From positions 62,001 to 126,000 of the forward strand of contig JAABQV010000003.1 of the NCBI GenBank assembly GCA_011391255.1: a stretch of 64,000 nucleotides of DNA. The letters are read 5' to 3'. How positions within the stretch are numbered: the first letter of the stretch is position 1; each line of letters begins with the position of its first letter. A program made the translations under genes and the position numbers. The stretch is from Dechloromonas sp. GTDB taxonomy: Bacteria > Pseudomonadota > Gammaproteobacteria > Burkholderiales > Rhodocyclaceae. The notes beneath the pieces were generated by a model, which saw nothing but the letters and a program-made list of their open reading frames with translations, was not told where the DNA came from and made no database searches. Of this stretch, positions 50,520 to 60,773 are shown piece by piece.

Positions 50520-51296
50520 CTATTCCTGCGCGAGTTGGGATTTCAGTTGATTGATCATTGCCTCGATGCTGCAAATGGCCGCTGTGATCATCTTGCCGCT
50601 GGCCTGAATTTCCTGAAAGGTCGCGGTGGTGGTCAGGTCATTCTTGTGCAGGCTCTTGCTATAACTGTTCGATAGCACCTGTGAGCGGTGTGCCAGTACG
50701 CGCACCTCGTCAGCGACGACGGCGAAGCCGCGCCCCGAGTCGCCGGCGCGCGCTGCTTCAATCGCCGCGTTCAGTGACAGCAGGTCAACGTGCTTGACGA
50801 TGGAGGAGAACTCCTTGTTCTTCTCGTGCATGTCCTGATTTTGTAGCATCAGCGAGTTCATTTCTTCATGCCAATGCTCGAAGGTCACCGAGATACTTCT
50901 TAGCTGCGTGGCCTCCACGCTGAGGCGCTCGATGCGCTCGGTAATGTCGCTGCGAAACTGGATATCCGACTGTTGGCGATCAACGGCGATCTGGCGCTCA
51001 GTGCTGGTTGTCATCTCGGCAGCGGCCTGCTGCGCTTCCAGCGCTTGCTGGAATGACAGATTTTCGGCCTCAAGCTGGCCGAGGCGGGCTTCAAGCCCTG
51101 ATTTATGGATTGTTGCGGTCGTCAGCTCGAATGCCAGAAAATTATTTTTTTCCAGCAACCCGTTTTGCGCCTCGTGATGGTTTGCCGTCACAGCGGCTAG
51201 CCGCTGTTTGTGCTTGGCACCAGCTCGGGTACTGGAAAAGAGCCAGGAGGCAATCCCGACAACGGGCAGGGCGATCAGGGTGTATTCAGGTAACAC
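50520..51296 (-). CDS. Short methyl-accepting chemotaxis-type signalling protein with N-terminal TM
   Basis: [39 protein letters not shown] start 51296 two bases after the upstream gene stop. Confidence 0.85.
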   Translation of the reverse strand: MLPEYTLIALPVVGIASWLFSSTRAGAKHKQRLAAVTANHHEAQNGLLEKNNFLAFELTTATIHKSGLEARLGQLEAENLSFQQALEAQQAAAEMTTSTERQIAVDRQQSDIQFRSDITERIERLSVEATQLRSISVTFEHWHEEMNSLMLQNQDMHEKNKEFSSIVKHVDLLSLNAAIEAARAGDSGRGFAVVADEVRVLAHRSQVLSNSYSKSLHKNDLTTTATFQEIQASGKMITAAICSIEAMINQLKSQLAQE

Positions 51297-51297
51297 T

Positions 51298-54147
51298 TCA
51301 GGCCTTGGCGAGTTGGCTGAGTGGAAGTGCCGGCAGTAGTTTCCCGCTCTTGTCCGGCGCAACTTCAGAGTAGGCACCGCTGGCTACCGATTTCCCCGGG
51401 CTCTCCGGTTGGCTGAGTACTGCAAACTTGGCCGGCAGGCAAATGATCGTTTCGAACTGACGGAAATCGGCGCCGACGTTGCTGTCCGTCAGTTCCAAAC
51501 GGATTCCACCGCCCTCACGCTTGACGAAACTTTGCACCGCATCCATACCGACGCCGCGTCCGGAGACTTCAGTCACCGCACTGGCCGTTGAAAAGCCGGC
51601 GGCAAAGATCAAACCGGCGACAGCTTCATCACCCATCGACTCTCTCTCACCAAGCAAGCCACGGGCAATCGCTTTCTGGCGAATATGACCGAGGGCGAGA
51701 CCTTTGCCGTCGTCCTTCAGGCGGAACTCCAACCAGTTTTTATTAAGCGCCAACTCGAGCTGAATCGTTCCAGCGGCTGACTTGCCTTGAGCGATACGCA
51801 CCGCCGCTGCTTCAATGCCATGATCCATCGCATTGCGATAGAGGTGCATGAAGACATTACGCAAGAGGTCAGTTATCTGGTTGCGGATTTGAATTCCGTG
51901 GTCGATCACCGGTAAGTTCGGTGCTTCCTTGCCAAGTTCTTTGGCGAGTGCCGGCAGGGAGTCATAGACGCCGTCAAGAATTTCCTGTGCCGGCTCGGTG
52001 CCAATCAGGCTCAGTTGGGTTTCAAGTATTTCCAGCGTTGAGATGAGCACTTCAGGGTGACAGGCCTTGAAATCAAAGTGAGCAAGGTTGGCCTGCATGC
52101 GCTCAAGGTGGGTGCGTTCAATCATCACGTATTTCTCGGCGCTGCCACGTCGTCCCGGGCCTTTGCGACCGAGTTTGTGCTCATTGATCGCGGCGTATTC
52201 TTCAATGCTGTGGGCAACGCCTTCAAGTTGGGCGAGCAGGGCAGCTTGATCAAAAACCGCCGCACTGTGCTTGCGCAACTCGTCGTAGGCCTGTTCGGCT
52301 TCATGGACGATATTAGTCAGGTGCAGCAAGCCGTAGGTGCGCGCGTTGCCCTTGATCGTGTGCATGTTGCGGAAAAGCTGGGTAATCAGTTCCGCGTCCT
52401 TGTCACTGGCCGCTTTGAGCAGGGCTTCGTTGTCGGCGACAAACTGGCGCGAGCTGGAGACAAAATCGGCAAATTTTTCCTGGTTGACCTTGAGAATCTG
52501 CCCGATCAGTTCGAGTTCGCGCTTCTGGTGAGCCGCTTCGATTTCAAGTTGGCGCAGTTCGGTGATGTCGCGCACACAAACCATTATTTTTTCGACGTCA
52601 CCAGAAGCATCACAGATCGGCGCCCAAGTCAGGTCGAGACATTTGACCCGGCCATCAGCCATCGGCTTGGTAAATTCACCAATCAGCAGATGGGAGTTCA
52701 TCTCGTAATTCATTACGTCTTCGCCGATACAGGCGGCGAGGGTTGCTTCGATCTGCGACAGGGCGTCGGTTCCGATGCTACTGTTGTTGAAAATCAAGGC
52801 CAGTGCCGGCTTGCCGGAGAGTTCTTCCTGCTCGAAGATTTTTTCGAGAAATGACGAATACTCGGGGTGGATCGTCCCGCTGCCATCCACCGTCAGGATG
52901 CCTTGTGGCAGGTTTTGCAACATCGCATGGATATCGTTGGTTTTTTCGTACAACTGCGTCGTACGCTCGGCAAGGTTCTCGACCATCAGGTTGAATTGCT
53001 TGCCGACTTCGCCGATTTCGTCGCGCGAGGAAACATCAACACGCGCACTGAGGTCACCCGATGCCATGATTGCGACCGCATCGGACAGGCCGTTCAAGCC
53101 CCGCATGATCGAAATGTAGGCGGCGACAAAGCTGGCCAGCAAGACGATCAACAAGCCAAAAATCGCGGCAAAAATTGCGTTACGCTGGTTCTGTAAGGCG
53201 ACCAGGCGCTCGCTAAGCAAGGTGTCGGTATCGTTGAAGACAACAGCCGTCACAGCCAAGGTTTCTTTGAATGCGGTATCGGTGATTTCAAGAAACTCTA
53301 GCGGCGTCAAGCTATAGTCCGCTGTCTCAAGCATCTTGGTGGTCACCATTTCCTGAATTTTCAGGTAGGCGGTGTTCAGACGGCTACCCGAGTCATCCAG
53401 CGTGCCTTTGAAACGGGGATTGTCGCGAATCACCTTGTCGAGAACGCTCATGCTCCACTGCACCAGGACATTGAAATTGCCACGGAGCAGGGTCAGTTCG
53501 AGTCGGGCTCTGTTTTTGATCCGCTGACTAACGAGAACCGAGCTGCCGATGCTGGCCGTTTTGCCGGTGGTGTCGATCAGTTCTGGAATTTGGGCGGTCA
53601 GAATGTCGATCAGGCGACTGCTGGCAGTATCGCCGTCGACCAGCAAACCCGCATCTTCATTGAGATTGTCTAGTTCGTTCCTAATATCACTGGTGATTTT
53701 TCCCTGTAACTCACCAAGTTCATCGCCTTGGGATAACTCACCGATCTGTTTGATATCTGCTTTCAAACTATCGAGCCAAGCCGGGTTGGCGGTCAGCTTG
53801 CCGCCCAAGTGGCTATGCTGTGCCACCTCCGCCTGCAATTTACCCAGCGCCGCCTGAGTGTCGGCATCGCTGCTCTTAACCAGGGCTTGGAGGCTCTCGT
53901 CGCCATCACGAAAGGCCCGGCTGGCGGCCAGATATTGATGCAGGCTGGACATCAGGGTGAGGGTGGGAATCTGTACTGAAAGCGCTTCGCGCTCCTTCTG
54001 CAGTTTGGCAACCTGCTGATTGATCCCATTCAGAATCAAACCAAGAGCGATAAGCAAGGGCAGGCCAAAAACTATGGCGGTAACTCGTAGCTTGTTGCGA
54101 AACGATAGCTTGCCAACAAGTTCAATGGCAGGTTCAAGAATCTTCAT
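51298..54147 (-). CDS. Membrane CheA-like sensor kinase (TM-HAMP-PAS-HPt-HATPase), no CheW-like P5
   Basis: HPt [37 protein letters not shown]-box; [13 protein letters not shown]; ends soon after HATPase. Confidence 0.85.
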   Translation of the reverse strand: MKILEPAIELVGKLSFRNKLRVTAIVFGLPLLIALGLILNGINQQVAKLQKEREALSVQIPTLTLMSSLHQYLAASRAFRDGDESLQALVKSSDADTQAALGKLQAEVAQHSHLGGKLTANPAWLDSLKADIKQIGELSQGDELGELQGKITSDIRNELDNLNEDAGLLVDGDTASSRLIDILTAQIPELIDTTGKTASIGSSVLVSQRIKNRARLELTLLRGNFNVLVQWSMSVLDKVIRDNPRFKGTLDDSGSRLNTAYLKIQEMVTTKMLETADYSLTPLEFLEITDTAFKETLAVTAVVFNDTDTLLSERLVALQNQRNAIFAAIFGLLIVLLASFVAAYISIMRGLNGLSDAVAIMASGDLSARVDVSSRDEIGEVGKQFNLMVENLAERTTQLYEKTNDIHAMLQNLPQGILTVDGSGTIHPEYSSFLEKIFEQEELSGKPALALIFNNSSIGTDALSQIEATLAACIGEDVMNYEMNSHLLIGEFTKPMADGRVKCLDLTWAPICDASGDVEKIMVCVRDITELRQLEIEAAHQKRELELIGQILKVNQEKFADFVSSSRQFVADNEALLKAASDKDAELITQLFRNMHTIKGNARTYGLLHLTNIVHEAEQAYDELRKHSAAVFDQAALLAQLEGVAHSIEEYAAINEHKLGRKGPGRRGSAEKYVMIERTHLERMQANLAHFDFKACHPEVLISTLEILETQLSLIGTEPAQEILDGVYDSLPALAKELGKEAPNLPVIDHGIQIRNQITDLLRNVFMHLYRNAMDHGIEAAAVRIAQGKSAAGTIQLELALNKNWLEFRLKDDGKGLALGHIRQKAIARGLLGERESMGDEAVAGLIFAAGFSTASAVTEVSGRGVGMDAVQSFVKREGGGIRLELTDSNVGADFRQFETIICLPAKFAVLSQPESPGKSVASGAYSEVAPDKSGKLLPALPLSQLAKA

Positions 54148-54297
54148 GGTGATTGAATCCGGTATTTCAAAGAACAATCAAGATAGTTCTCAACTGTTTC
54201 ACTCCAATGAAGCTATCGTTTCAGTTTAGATATGCGTTCAAGCTTGAAAAGCGGGCGACAGCGGCTGGCTGCCTGTGCTTCTCACTAAATTGAGGGC

Positions 54298-54322
54298 AAA
54301 AAAAACCGGGTTTCCCCGGCTT
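54298..54322 (-). terminator. Rho-independent terminator for the 54347-54517 ORF
   Basis: On minus strand GCCGGG-GAAA-CCCGG followed by T8. Confidence 0.85.
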
Positions 54323-54346
54323 TAAGCTGACTTACTGCTTGATTTA

Positions 54347-54517
54347 TTAGCGTGACACCAAGGGTAGGGGGCGCAGATCAGAGGCACACAATCCAGCCAA
54401 TTCACCGACGACCCGGTTAATTTTTTCACCGAGCAGCCACCAGCCGCCGGCATAAGGTTTAACACTGATGCCATGCTCTGCACACAGTTCCAAAGCTTCT
54501 TGTCTCAGTTGTTCCAT
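54347..54517 (-). CDS. 56-aa hypothetical protein (absent from ORF track because <60 aa)
   Basis: GAGGAG SD then ATG: MEQLRQEALELCAEHGISVKPYAGGWWLLGEKINRVVGELAGLCASDLRPLPLVSR*; terminator directly downstream. Confidence 0.75.
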   Translation of the reverse strand: MEQLRQEALELCAEHGISVKPYAGGWWLLGEKINRVVGELAGLCASDLRPLPLVSR

Positions 54518-54594
54518 TGTTTATTTACTCCTCAATCAAGTTGCGCTTTCTGCGCCATCATCAACCCGCCACGTGGCGAACTGACCTTGCAGTT

Positions 54595-54651
54595 GGAGCG
54601 TCCAAACCCTCCATCTGCCTGTCGGCAGCGCACCAAATGAGCTAACCGACC
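54595..54651 (-). other. tRNA-like relic or structured element
   Basis: Minus strand GGTCGGTTAGCTCATTTGGTGCGCTGCCGACAGGCAGATGGAGGGTTTGGACGCTCC has a D-arm-like TAGCTCATTTGGT, anticodon-stem-like CTGCC..GGCAG and T-arm-like GGAG..CTCC, with shortened loops. Confidence 0.4.
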
Positions 54652-54686
54652 GCTGCATTATTCCCGCTGCTTATTGCAGGATTATT

Positions 54687-55553
54687 TCAGATCGGCATCT
54701 TCATCAATGCTTCACCCATGGCAATTTGTGTACCTTCAAAAATATCGGGGCTCAAACGAAAACCCTTGGGGGCAAAGACAATAATCGTCGAGCCGTGCTG
54801 GAACCAGCCCATTTCTTCGCCCTTTTTGAAGCTGGCAGAGCAGGGAAGGCGATTCGGGCCGCGATAGCGGATGTGCAGCAGCACATCGATGAAATGCAGG
54901 CGAATACTGGCGACCAATATCGCCGCCACCGGCACCAGCAGGATACGCTGACCGCCACTGAGTGTGGTTTCGATCAGCGCGCGCTCGTTTTTACAGAATA
55001 ATTTTTCGACTCGCTTGAGGGCAATCGGGTTGACGTTCCAAGTATCTCCGGAAATGTAATTGACTTCACTGACCGAGCAGTCGGCCGGGGCGTGGAAACG
55101 GTGGTACATGCTGGAGGTCAGGCGCAAGGTGACGTAAGTACCATCACGGTAGTGCTCAACCAGCGCCGGGTCGCCAAAAAGATCAAGCAGAGTGTAGGGA
55201 AAGCCTTTGGCCTGAAATACCTCGATACCGGCGATTGCCCCGCAGGCACCAACGATGCCGTCAGAAGGGCTGCTCAGCACATTGGGGTCGGCGTTGATCG
55301 GTCGGGCGCCTTCCTTAAGTTGGCGGGTAAAGCAATCGTGCAGGCTGCGGAATTCAGTTTTGCGCGCATCCGAGAGATCGAGATCGGCAAAGAGTTTCCA
55401 GGTGGCAATCGACAGGTCACGAATCAGCGGCTGTTCGATCTGGCTGAACCAGCCCATGAAACGGGTCAGCAACTGGCGCGGCACGCGGTTGGTGAGGAGA
55501 AAATTGAGGTCTTCCTGAAGGACTATGCGGGAGATTAGTTTTTTTATCGTCAT
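54687..55553 (-). CDS. psd: Phosphatidylserine decarboxylase proenzyme-like
   Basis: YHRFHAPADCSVSEVNYISGDTWNVNP; C-terminal HGSTIIVF cleavage-type motif. Confidence 0.9.
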   Translation of the reverse strand: MTIKKLISRIVLQEDLNFLLTNRVPRQLLTRFMGWFSQIEQPLIRDLSIATWKLFADLDLSDARKTEFRSLHDCFTRQLKEGARPINADPNVLSSPSDGIVGACGAIAGIEVFQAKGFPYTLLDLFGDPALVEHYRDGTYVTLRLTSSMYHRFHAPADCSVSEVNYISGDTWNVNPIALKRVEKLFCKNERALIETTLSGGQRILLVPVAAILVASIRLHFIDVLLHIRYRGPNRLPCSASFKKGEEMGWFQHGSTIIVFAPKGFRLSPDIFEGTQIAMGEALMKMPI

Positions 55554-55599
55554 GGTTTTGTAATAAGGCTTGGGTAGAAGGGAGGCTAAGGAGAACTCA

Positions 55600-57252
55600 A
55601 TGAACGAAACTTTGCCTTTTTATATTGCCGGCTTCGGCGCCCTGGTGGCAGCTTTGCCGCGTATCAAACGTCGTCTTGAACTGTCGCGTGCCAAGCACCC
55701 GTCGCTCGCCGGGCATTCCCGGGTGGCCAAGCGGGTGGCGCGGCTGATTCCGTTTTACGAATACGATGAAGAGCGCTTTTACAGTGCCGACGGGGCGCCG
55801 GCGGAAATTGCCGAGCGCCGCAAAGCCGGCTTTATGGCTCTGTCGGCGCTCTTTCAGGAGCGTTTTGCCCGCTCGGCGGCGCTGACCAGTGAAGCGGCCG
55901 AGAGTATTTCCGATTTGCAATTCACCGGCAGCTACCGCGTGCCTTTCCAGTTCAGCTGCCATGTTCGTCAGCACTTGAAGGGTGGCAGCTTTTTGCAGGC
56001 CAGCAATGGCGTCAAGGTGACCGATCTTGATGGCAACGAACTGTACGACCTGACCGGTTCCTACGGCGTCAATGTCTTTGGCTATGATTTCTACAAGGAA
56101 TGCATGGCCGAAGGAGCGCAACGGGTTCAGGCGCTGGGGCCGGTGTTGGGTGCCTATCACCCGTTGGTTGCCGATAACGCCAAGCGTTTGCGGGTGATTT
56201 CCGGGCTCGACGAAGTTTCCTTCCACATGTCCGGCACTGAGGCAGTCATGCAGGCCGTGCGCCTGGCTCGCTATCACACCGGAAAACGCAACCTGGTGCG
56301 CTTCAACGGGGCGTATCACGGCTGGTGGGAGGATGTTCAGCCCGGTATCGGTAATCCCTTGCCGCCGCGTGAAACCTATACCCTCAGCGATATGAGCAGC
56401 AAAAGTCTGCAAGTGCTGGCGACGCGCAAGGATATTGCCTGTGTGCTGATCAATCCCTTGCAGGCCTTGCACCCGAATGTCGGTGCGCCAGGTGATTCCT
56501 CGCTGGTAGATAGCAGCCGAAGCGCGCATTTTGACCGTGCGGCCTACACCGAATGGCTGCAGCAACTGCGCGAAGTGTGCACCCGGCGCGGCATTGTCCT
56601 GATTTTTGACGAAGTGTTCGTCGGCTTCCGCCTCGCCGCCGGTGGTGCTCAGGAATACTTTGGCGTGCAGGCCGACATGGTGACCTACGGCAAAACCCTG
56701 GGTGGCGGCTTGCCGGTGGGTGTAGTTTGCGGTCGACGCGATTTGATGAAGCGTTTTCGTGACGACAAACCGGCCGACATCTGTTTTGCGCGCGGCACCT
56801 TCAATGCGCACCCTTATGTCATGGGCGCCATGCAGGTTTTTCTTGAAAAGCTGGCTACGCCCGACGTCCAGGCCATTTATCAGGGGCTTGACGAAACCTG
56901 GAACCGGCGTGCCGAATTGCTCAATACCCGCCTGGAAGCAGTCGGTTTGCCGGTTCGTGTGGCCAATATGTCGAGCATCTGGACGGTCTATTACCAGAAG
57001 CCCAGCCGCTATAACTGGATGTTGCAGTATTACCTGAGGGCGCAAGGGTTGGCACTTTCTTGGGTAGGAACGGGGCGTTTCATCTTCAGCCTGAATTACA
57101 CTGCGGCAGATTTTGAAGAAGTTGCCAAACGTTTTATTGCTGCTGCTTTGGCCATGCAGGCGGATGGCTGGTGGTGGGAGGTTCCGGGTCAGAGCAACAA
57201 GTCGATACGGCGTGGAATACTGCGCGAACTGATTGCAAAAAAACTGGGTTGA
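55600..57252 (+). CDS. Class III aminotransferase (glutamate-1-semialdehyde aminotransferase-like)
   Basis: NGAYHGWWEDV, LIFDEVFVGFRLAAGGAQEYFGVQADMVTYGKTLGGGLPVG PLP-lysine motif. Confidence 0.9.
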   Translation: MNETLPFYIAGFGALVAALPRIKRRLELSRAKHPSLAGHSRVAKRVARLIPFYEYDEERFYSADGAPAEIAERRKAGFMALSALFQERFARSAALTSEAAESISDLQFTGSYRVPFQFSCHVRQHLKGGSFLQASNGVKVTDLDGNELYDLTGSYGVNVFGYDFYKECMAEGAQRVQALGPVLGAYHPLVADNAKRLRVISGLDEVSFHMSGTEAVMQAVRLARYHTGKRNLVRFNGAYHGWWEDVQPGIGNPLPPRETYTLSDMSSKSLQVLATRKDIACVLINPLQALHPNVGAPGDSSLVDSSRSAHFDRAAYTEWLQQLREVCTRRGIVLIFDEVFVGFRLAAGGAQEYFGVQADMVTYGKTLGGGLPVGVVCGRRDLMKRFRDDKPADICFARGTFNAHPYVMGAMQVFLEKLATPDVQAIYQGLDETWNRRAELLNTRLEAVGLPVRVANMSSIWTVYYQKPSRYNWMLQYYLRAQGLALSWVGTGRFIFSLNYTAADFEEVAKRFIAAALAMQADGWWWEVPGQSNKSIRRGILRELIAKKLG

Positions 57253-57331
57253 TCCCGGCTGGCAGGCCCGCAGTCGTTGCTGCGGGGCTTGCGGTCAACG
57301 CCGGAAACAGGTCAAAAATCTCCGGCCCGAA

Positions 57332-57955
57332 TCAGGCGCCTTGTTCGGTCTGGTGCATGGTGTGAACCATCGGGTCAATTAATTCACCGCGCAAAAGGTG
57401 CAGGGGCGCCGAGCGGTAAATCATGAAATCATGGAAAGGATCGGTCAGGATTTTGGTCATCCAGACCAGGCCGGTCTGCACGTCGCGAATGAAGAACAAA
57501 TGGACGGTGCGGAAGAGCAATCCGGCAACACCAAGAGACAACCAGATCAAGCCTACCTGATCAACCAGCGCTGACTTGCTGGTCGCCGGCTCGAAGGCGC
57601 CAAGCAGAGTCGGGTCGATCAAGAGGCTGAACGGCGCCAGTGCCCAGACGGCAATCAGGATCACTTTGCGCTGCAGGTTATAGCCGACCTTGATTGCTTC
57701 CTTGTGGTCTTGGCTTGCCTGATTGACATGGTCGTAGCCGAGCGGCTCAAAGAAGAAATGCCCGGATTGGCGCGTCACCATCGCAATTAGCCAGCCAATC
57801 AACGCCGCATAAGCCGGGTTGATGAATAACATGACGTAAGCGACAAGAAAACTGATCGCACTGATGAAGTGGAGGGTTTGATTAATACGGCTATGGTGGT
57901 AGTAGCGATGGTCATCCCAGCGTTGCACTTTCAGTGCGTGCAGAAATTCTTTCAT
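57332..57955 (-). CDS. Conserved membrane protein with multiple His motifs
   Basis: DDHRYYHHSRINQTLHF, RQSGHFFFEPLGYDHVNQ, several TM segments. Confidence 0.7.
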   Translation of the reverse strand: MKEFLHALKVQRWDDHRYYHHSRINQTLHFISAISFLVAYVMLFINPAYAALIGWLIAMVTRQSGHFFFEPLGYDHVNQASQDHKEAIKVGYNLQRKVILIAVWALAPFSLLIDPTLLGAFEPATSKSALVDQVGLIWLSLGVAGLLFRTVHLFFIRDVQTGLVWMTKILTDPFHDFMIYRSAPLHLLRGELIDPMVHTMHQTEQGA

Positions 57956-58073
57956 GGTGTCTCCTGTAGGGTGGTTGGGCAAGCAGGCCTGCAGTTACCA
58001 AGTTATAGAGGCATTGCTACGAATTTGTTAAAACCTGAAGAAAAATCGATGACTATCTCCCCTTGACGCAAAA

Positions 58074-58106
58074 CTGTCATCTGGCTGTCGCAGGGTTGTT
58101 ACAAAG
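58074..58106 (+). promoter_or_regulatory. Candidate Pho box (three 11-bp units)
   Basis: CTGTCATCTGG-CTGTCGCAGGG-TTGTTACAAAG, 7-bp CTGTCAT-like cores at 11-bp spacing, 40 bp upstream of ATG 58146. Confidence 0.6.
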
Positions 58107-58145
58107 AGTCGCGATCATCAGGCAACTTAATTACTAGTGCACGTT

Positions 58146-59327
58146 ATGGAGTCCATCCTTGTTGAACAGTTAGTACCCGGCCGCCGCTGTCTGCGTTTGG
58201 CTGTCGTTACCGAAACCTATCCGCCCGAAGTCAATGGTGTTTCGCTCAGTCTGGCGCGTTTTGTTGAGGGATTACGCGAGCGTAATCACGAGATCCAGCT
58301 GATTCGCCCGCGTCAGGCGGCGCTTGACCAACCGGCGCGGCGCGAGCGCTTTGACGAATTGTTGACTATTGGCATTCCGATTCCCCGTTACCCGGATTTG
58401 AAAATGGGACTGCCGGCCAAGCGGGCGCTGATCAAGCAATGGACATTAAAACGCCCGGATCTGGTTCATATCGTCACCGAAGGGCCGCTCGGCTGGTCAG
58501 CATTACAGGCAGCGATCAAACTTAAAATTCCTGTTTGCTCGGATTTTCGTACCAATTTCCACGCCTATAGCCTGCACTACGGTATCGGCTGGTTGAAAAA
58601 ACCAATCGTTGCCTATTTGCGCAAATTCCATAATCGCACTCAGTTGACCATGGTGCCTACCGAGCAATTGCGTGCCGAATTGGCCGCCAGCGGCTTCCGC
58701 AACCTGCGGGTGGTGGCACGCGGTGTTGATACCCACCTGTTTAATCCGGCGCGGCGTTGTGACAACTTGCGCAGCGAGTGGGGCGTCAAGGCTGACACAC
58801 CGGTGGTTATTCATGTCGGGCGCCTGGCTGCTGAAAAAAATCTCAGTGCATTGACTTCGGCCTTTCTGACCATTCGTCAGCAACAGCCTCAGGCCCGCTT
58901 GGTACTTGTTGGGGACGGCCCGGAGAGAGCCGCCATGCAAAGCAGGGTGCCTGATGCAATTTTTGCGGGTACCCGGCGCGGTGAGGATCTTGCCACCCAT
59001 TACGCCTCAGGCGATATGTTTCTCTTCCCCAGCGTTACTGAAACTTTTGGCAACGTCACCCTGGAGGCAATGGCCAGCGGATTACCAATGGTCGCCTACG
59101 ATTACGCAGCGGCCGCACAACATCTACGCCATGAGAAAAGTGGGCTGCTGGCCGCCTACGGACAGACAGAAAAATTCACCGGACTGGCTGGTGATCTTGC
59201 CGCTATTCATGCCAACGACCCGCAGCGCTTTGGTGAAATCGGCAAACAGGCTCGCCTGAAAGCCGAATCGCTGGACTGGAAATGCGTTGTTCAGGAGATG
59301 GAAGGCCTGTTGCTGTCGATCGCCTGA
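58146..59327 (+). CDS. GT4-family glycosyltransferase
   Basis: VVTETYPPEVNGVSLSLARFVEGL; HVGRLAAEKNLSALTSAF; FPSVTETFGNVTLEAMASGLPMVAYDYAAA. Confidence 0.92.
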   Translation: MESILVEQLVPGRRCLRLAVVTETYPPEVNGVSLSLARFVEGLRERNHEIQLIRPRQAALDQPARRERFDELLTIGIPIPRYPDLKMGLPAKRALIKQWTLKRPDLVHIVTEGPLGWSALQAAIKLKIPVCSDFRTNFHAYSLHYGIGWLKKPIVAYLRKFHNRTQLTMVPTEQLRAELAASGFRNLRVVARGVDTHLFNPARRCDNLRSEWGVKADTPVVIHVGRLAAEKNLSALTSAFLTIRQQQPQARLVLVGDGPERAAMQSRVPDAIFAGTRRGEDLATHYASGDMFLFPSVTETFGNVTLEAMASGLPMVAYDYAAAAQHLRHEKSGLLAAYGQTEKFTGLAGDLAAIHANDPQRFGEIGKQARLKAESLDWKCVVQEMEGLLLSIA

Positions 59328-60614
59328 TTACTTGATGCGGGTGACCAGCAACTGATCAATTTTGTGGTTGTCCACGTCGAGCACCTCGAACTTGAAGCCG
59401 GCGTGTTCGACGCTTTCGGTCGGTCGCGGCACCTTGCGCAGCACGTACATCAGGAAGCCGGCAATGGTTTCAAACTGATCGTCGTCCGGAAAGGGCGCAA
59501 TATCCAGCGCCAATTCCAGGTCACCAACCGGCGTCATGCCGTCAACCAGCCACGAGTTCTCGTCACGCTGAATGATCTGTTCCTCGGTCATTGCCACCAT
59601 CGAGTTGCCCATCAGCGTACTGGTTACGTCGTTTAGCGTAATCAGGCCGACAATTAGCGCGTATTCGTTGATGATCAACGCAAAATCTTCACGCATGGCC
59701 TTGAATTGCTCAATGATTTCAGCCAGCGTCAGGGTTTCCGGCAAAATCAGCAGCGTGCGCAAGAGACCCTCGCTGTGCAGGGAAAGCGGGTCTCCATTAA
59801 GTAGCCGGCTGAGAATATCCTTGGAGTCAACGTAGCCAATGGACTGATCAATACCGCCGCTACAGACCGGAAACTTGGCGTGCGGGTTGGCAATGATCTT
59901 GGCCCGGATGCTTTCCTCGCTTTCGTGGCGCTCCAGCCAGACGATGCTCTCGCGGGCGGTCATCGTTGATGGTGCAGTACGAATTTCCAGCTCGAAGACG
60001 TTTTCGATCATCTGCCTTTCCTGACGGGCAACAACGCCTGCTTCAGCGCCGGCATTGGCCATTGCGACGATATCCTCGGGCGTAATATCTTCCGGACGCG
60101 CGTTCGGCAGTCCGAGTAGCACCAGAACCCGGTTAGCGATGCCATTGAGTGTCCAGATCAGCGGGCTCAGCAATTTAAGGCACACGGTCATCGGGCCGGC
60201 GATACGCAATGCAATGGCTTCCGGGGCAACGATGGCAATACGTTTGGGCAACAGATCGGCAACCAGGATAAAGGCGCTGGTGACGATCAGGAAGGAAGTC
60301 AGCGAACCCAGGGTGTCTGCTGAATCGCTCCCGAAAAAACTTGAAAACCATTGAGAAAACAGCGGTGCGTAAGCCCCCTCACCAAGCACACCGGCGAGAA
60401 TTGCGACGGTGTTCAGGCCAATTTGCACGGCCGTGAAGAAGTGCCCCGGGTTGCTTTGCAGCGCCAGCACGCTGGCGGCTCGAGTTTCTCCCTCTTCGAG
60501 CCATTGCTCAAGCTTTAGCTTACGGGCCGCGGCCAGTGATATTTCCGAAATGGAAAAGAATGCGCTGGCTGCGATGAGCAGCAAAATCACCAGGGTACTT
60601 TCAAACGGATTCAT
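59328..60614 (-). CDS. CNNM/CorC-HlyC family membrane protein with CBS domains
   Basis: LLIAASAFFSISEISLAAARKLKLEQW; EDIVAMANAGAEAGV; C-term transporter-associated domain. Confidence 0.92.
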   Translation of the reverse strand: MNPFESTLVILLLIAASAFFSISEISLAAARKLKLEQWLEEGETRAASVLALQSNPGHFFTAVQIGLNTVAILAGVLGEGAYAPLFSQWFSSFFGSDSADTLGSLTSFLIVTSAFILVADLLPKRIAIVAPEAIALRIAGPMTVCLKLLSPLIWTLNGIANRVLVLLGLPNARPEDITPEDIVAMANAGAEAGVVARQERQMIENVFELEIRTAPSTMTARESIVWLERHESEESIRAKIIANPHAKFPVCSGGIDQSIGYVDSKDILSRLLNGDPLSLHSEGLLRTLLILPETLTLAEIIEQFKAMREDFALIINEYALIVGLITLNDVTSTLMGNSMVAMTEEQIIQRDENSWLVDGMTPVGDLELALDIAPFPDDDQFETIAGFLMYVLRKVPRPTESVEHAGFKFEVLDVDNHKIDQLLVTRIK

Positions 60615-60773
60615 GACTTGCTTTGATAATTAGTTGCGGGGCCGAAGTCCAGCCTGACGCCAAGCGGTTAGGGTAGCCGATTTGAGCAGCCGATAACAGC
60701 CATCGCTCGCCAGATCGAAGCTTGACTCGTCATCGCCAGGAAATGCCGGGTGGCAATCAGCCCCGCTGAATAC

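Noticed and set aside
55597-57045. 482-aa minus-strand ORF opposite the class III aminotransferase
   Set aside because: Antisense shadow of a strongly recognisable coding gene in a high-GC genome; no recognisable domain.
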